Shown here: positions 61,239-64,000 of the stretch, in pieces
Position numbering within the stretch: position 1 is the first letter of the stretch
How the letters are laid out: every line of letters starts with the position of its first letter
NCBI GenBank assembly: GCA_910578195.1
Contig: CAJTOY010000004.1
Coordinates: forward strand, 119,475 to 183,474
DNA: 64,000 nt
From: an uncultured Christensenella sp.
Lineage (GTDB): Bacteria; Bacillota; Clostridia; Christensenellales; Borkfalkiaceae
Direction of reading: 5' to 3'
The notes under the pieces: generated by a model
The model's input: only the letters and a program-made list of their open reading frames with translations
The model's database searches: none
Told to the model about the DNA's origin: nothing
Position numbers and translations under genes: made by a program

Positions 61239-62426
61239 ATGAAAAATTTTGTATTCATTTCACCCGACTTCCCCGCAAACTATTGGAATTTTTGCAGGGA
61301 ACTTAAAAACAACGGCTTCAACGTTTTAGGTATCGGCGACTGCCCCTACAACGGACTTTCGGACAATTTGAAGTCGTCCTTAACCGAGTATTACTGGGTT
61401 CCGAGCCTTGAAAACTATGGCGACGTTTACCGCGCGGTGGCGTTCTACATATTCAAATACGGCAGTGTCGACTTTATCGAAAGCAACAACGAGTACTGGT
61501 TGGAGCGGGACGCAATGCTGAGGACGGCGTTCAACGTCAAAAGCGGCTTTATGGCAAAGGACGTAAAGAAAATCAAGCTGAAATCGCAGATGAAGAAATA
61601 CTTCGCGAAAGCCGACGTAAAGACCGCGAGGTTCTGCATTGCCAAAAGCGTGAACGTATGCAAAAAGTTCATTGACGAGGTCGGCTATCCCGTTATCGTA
61701 AAGCCCGACAACGGCGTGGGCGCGAACGACACGCGCAGAATTAAAAACGAGGGCGAGCTTTTGAAGTTCTTCGAAACCAAGACCTCGGAGCAGTATATCA
61801 TGGAGGAGTTTATCGACGGCACGGTTCACACCTACGACGCGATAATCGACGGAAGCGGCAACCCTCTGTTCGAGACGGGCAACGTCACCGTCAACGACCT
61901 TATGGACGTTGTAAACGGAAGCGGCAACAGCGTTTTCTATATCGTCAACAAACCCTTTGACGACGTGGTCGACGCGGGCAGAAGGACGGTTAAGGCGTTC
62001 GGCGTGAAAAACCGCTTCGTGCATTTCGAGTACTTCCGTTTGAAGCGCGACCAGAATATCGGCAAGAAGGGCGAGATTGTCGCGCTCGAAGTCAATATGC
62101 GCCCCAGCGGCGGAATTTCGCCCGACATGATGAACTACGCGAACTCGACCGACGTATACAAAATCTGGGCGGATATGATTGCGTTCGGCAAGACCGACAA
62201 AACGTGCGGCGAAAAATCGTACTGCGCGTACGCGGGCAGGCGCGACGGCAAGGAGTTTGTGTATTCCGAGCAGGATATCGTCGACAAATATTCGGCGAAC
62301 ATTAAGACCATCGGACGCACGCCCGACGTTTTGAGCGGCGCCATGGGCAACGTTATGTATATCGCTTCGTTTAATACAAAGGAAGAAATGAACGGGTTCT
62401 ATTCGGACGTTTTAAAGACAAATTAA
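61239..62426 (+). CDS. ATP-grasp ligase-like protein
   Basis: 395 residues. An N-terminal pre-ATP-grasp fold (FVFISPDFPANYWNFCRELKNNGFNVLGIGD) precedes the grasp domain. ATP contacts are visible in YPVIVKPDNGVGAND (about 147-161) and YIMEEFIDG, and metal ligands in ALEVNMRPSGG (about 285-295). Such enzymes join a carboxylate to an amine via an acyl phosphate (carbamoyl-phosphate synthase-like or carnosine-synthase-like). Substrates unknown. It sits between two esterases and cardiolipin synthase. Confidence 0.87.
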   Translation: MKNFVFISPDFPANYWNFCRELKNNGFNVLGIGDCPYNGLSDNLKSSLTEYYWVPSLENYGDVYRAVAFYIFKYGSVDFIESNNEYWLERDAMLRTAFNVKSGFMAKDVKKIKLKSQMKKYFAKADVKTARFCIAKSVNVCKKFIDEVGYPVIVKPDNGVGANDTRRIKNEGELLKFFETKTSEQYIMEEFIDGTVHTYDAIIDGSGNPLFETGNVTVNDLMDVVNGSGNSVFYIVNKPFDDVVDAGRRTVKAFGVKNRFVHFEYFRLKRDQNIGKKGEIVALEVNMRPSGGISPDMMNYANSTDVYKIWADMIAFGKTDKTCGEKSYCAYAGRRDGKEFVYSEQDIVDKYSANIKTIGRTPDVLSGAMGNVMYIASFNTKEEMNGFYSDVLKTN

Positions 62427-62427
62427 T

Positions 62428-63957
62428 ATGAAATTATTTAAACTACTGTTCAGTAAAATTTTTATATCGGCACTTGCGCTTCTCGTGCAAGTGCTGCTTA
62501 TACTTACGGTGTTATTGCTGTTTGAACAGTATGTTCTTGCGTTCCAGATTTTCAGTCTGTTTGTCGGCGTGGTGATATTTATGGACCTCGTAGCGAAAAA
62601 GGAAAGCCCCGAATTCAAGCTGCCGTGGCTGTTCGTGCTGATTGCGCTGCCCTTTTTCGGCATGGCTATTTACTGCCTTTTCGGTCGCTCGCGCATGTCG
62701 TACAAGCAGTACAAGTTCATGATCGAGTTCGCTTGCCGCTGTAAAAAATATTCCGAGATATCGCCCGAGGACGACGCGGAGCTTAAAGATTATCTCGGCG
62801 GTATCGGCGGCATAGAAAATTATCTGAGAAGGAATTCGTTCAGCCGCGGGCATCTTTGTAACAAGGTGGACTATTTCAAGTCGGGCGAGGAGTTTTACGC
62901 GGACTTGCTTTGCGAGCTCGAAAAAGCCGAAAGCTTCATTTTCATGGAATACTTTATAATCGACCGCGGCAGAATGTGGGACGGTATTCACGAAATTTTA
63001 AAGCAAAAAGCGGCGGCGGGCGTCGAGGTGCGCGTAATGTACGACGATATCGGCTGCGCGGGACTGCTGCCGGGAAGCTATTACAAGAAGCTGAAAAAAG
63101 AGGGTATCGACTGCGTAAAGTTCAACCCTTTCCGCCCCGTGGTGTCGGGCATACACAACAACCGCGACCACCGCAAAATAACCGTGATAGACGGCAAGGT
63201 CGGCTATACGGGCGGGGTCAACCTCGCCGACGAGTATATCAACGAAATATCGCGCTTCGGGCACTGGAAGGACACCGCGCTGAAAATACAAGGTTCCGCG
63301 GTAAGCAACCTCACCGTGCTGTTTTTACAGCTTTTCGACGCTATGCGCAAAAGCTTTTCGGACTTTGAAAAGTATCTGGGAACGGACTATGAAAGCTTTG
63401 ACGAAGAGGGCTATATTCACCCGTTCGGCGACGGACCCAAGCCCTTTTACTCCGAGCTTGTCGGGTCAAACAACTTTATAAACATTATTAATTCCGCCGA
63501 AAAATACGTCTGGATTTCCACACCTTATTTAATCCCCGACTACAATCTTCTGTCCGCGCTGAGAAGCGCGGCTTATCGAGGGGTGGACGTGAGAATTATC
63601 ACGCCCGGCATACCCGACAAGAAAATAATTTTCAACATGACCCGCTCGAATTATAAATATCTGTTGCAGGCGGGGGTAAAAATTTACGAGTACTCGCCGG
63701 GGTTTATCCACGCGAAGGAAATGCTCGCGGACGGCGTGACCGCGTTCGTCGGCACGGTCAACCTCGATTACAGAAGCCTTGTTCACCACTACGAGTGCGG
63801 CGCGGTGCTATATAAAACGCCGTGCATAAGCGAAATAGAAGAGGGCTTCGAGGAGACCTTGCAAGCCTCGCGGGAGATAACGGACGACAATTTCAAAATG
63901 AATTTTTTCGCCTCGCTGTTAAACGGTATTTTGAACTTGTTTTCTCCGATGCTGTAA
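62428..63957 (+). CDS. cls: Cardiolipin synthase (phospholipase D family)
   Basis: 509 residues. Two N-terminal membrane helices (about 10-32 and 36-57, with a third hydrophobic stretch near 70-88) precede two PLD domains. The HKD motifs are His248-x-Lys250 in DHRKITVIDG and His428 in HAKEMLADG with NLDYRSL after it. It condenses phosphatidylglycerol to cardiolipin in the membrane. It begins one base after the ATP-grasp stop with no clear ribosome site, so translation is probably coupled. The last 43 bases of the window after it show only a weak inverted repeat. Confidence 0.94.
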   Translation: MKLFKLLFSKIFISALALLVQVLLILTVLLLFEQYVLAFQIFSLFVGVVIFMDLVAKKESPEFKLPWLFVLIALPFFGMAIYCLFGRSRMSYKQYKFMIEFACRCKKYSEISPEDDAELKDYLGGIGGIENYLRRNSFSRGHLCNKVDYFKSGEEFYADLLCELEKAESFIFMEYFIIDRGRMWDGIHEILKQKAAAGVEVRVMYDDIGCAGLLPGSYYKKLKKEGIDCVKFNPFRPVVSGIHNNRDHRKITVIDGKVGYTGGVNLADEYINEISRFGHWKDTALKIQGSAVSNLTVLFLQLFDAMRKSFSDFEKYLGTDYESFDEEGYIHPFGDGPKPFYSELVGSNNFINIINSAEKYVWISTPYLIPDYNLLSALRSAAYRGVDVRIITPGIPDKKIIFNMTRSNYKYLLQAGVKIYEYSPGFIHAKEMLADGVTAFVGTVNLDYRSLVHHYECGAVLYKTPCISEIEEGFEETLQASREITDDNFKMNFFASLLNGILNLFSPML

Positions 63958-64000
63958 ATTAAAAGCGGGCCCTCGTAGTCGCCCTCGAAAAGCTTTTCTT

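Overview
The window looks like chromosome from an uncultured gut-type member of the Clostridia; a Christensenellales-like relative is my best guess, by inference only. Base composition is moderate and coding strands are G-rich. The gene content is a Gram-positive type DnaK, an Enterococcus-style sodium V-ATPase operon, BspA-type leucine-rich repeat proteins, lipoproteins with InlB-type repeats, and many SGNH and alpha/beta hydrolases. All five tRNAs encode their CCA ends. I see no insertion sequence, prophage or CRISPR array.

Layout. 1-4.1 kb: tRNA-Ser followed by a tRNA-like folded element, an SGNH hydrolase, a decayed XRE regulator, an AT-rich GLUG lipoprotein and a YitT membrane protein. 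4.2-8.1 kb: grpE, dnaK, dnaJ. 8.15-8.4 kb: a cluster of DnaA boxes. 8.4-16.9 kb: ntpFIKECGABD, in the order known from Enterococcus hirae. 17-20.5 kb: a second XRE remnant, an AraC regulator divergent from a MATE transporter, and a GNAT enzyme. 20.6-24 kb: tRNA-Arg with a folded element, an LRR protein, a permuted NlpC/P60-like protein and a PepV-type peptidase. 24-33.2 kb: RadC, a two-component system, a flavin-type oxidase, a SpoIIE phosphatase, a lipid kinase, the CCA enzyme, an unknown membrane protein, and rpsF-ssb-rpsR with an S6-type leader. 33.2-40.6 kb: an LRR protein, a strong unannotated small-RNA candidate (33800-34019), an ABC exporter, YggS, MATE, a two-TM protein, pyrophosphatase and LysR. 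40.6-47.3 kb: malic enzyme and a secreted/lipoprotein cluster. 47.3-51.5 kb: tRNA-fMet/Met/Glu, an XRE regulator and the large lipoprotein it probably controls. 51.6-55.1 kb: tilS-hpt operon. 55.2-64 kb: GH3 glycosidase, frameshifted SGNH esterase, ketopantoate-reductase-like enzyme, two hydrolases, an ATP-grasp ligase and cardiolipin synthase.

Most notable observations: (1) a 220-nt RNA gene with its own promoter, paired ends and terminator, resembling 6S RNA; (2) six DnaA boxes between dnaJ and the V-ATPase operon, away from any dnaA gene; (3) at least seven first genes whose -10 box lies so close to the start codon that their mRNAs must be leaderless or nearly so, all lacking a Shine-Dalgarno sequence; (4) a tRNA-like element sharing both acceptor ends and CCA with the neighbouring tRNA-Ser; (5) two related promoter modules in front of pyrophosphatase and malic enzyme, on either side of a LysR gene; (6) a hydrolase-esterase-ATP-grasp-cardiolipin synthase cluster of unknown purpose. 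Coordinates and motifs were read by eye; no alignment or folding program was run.
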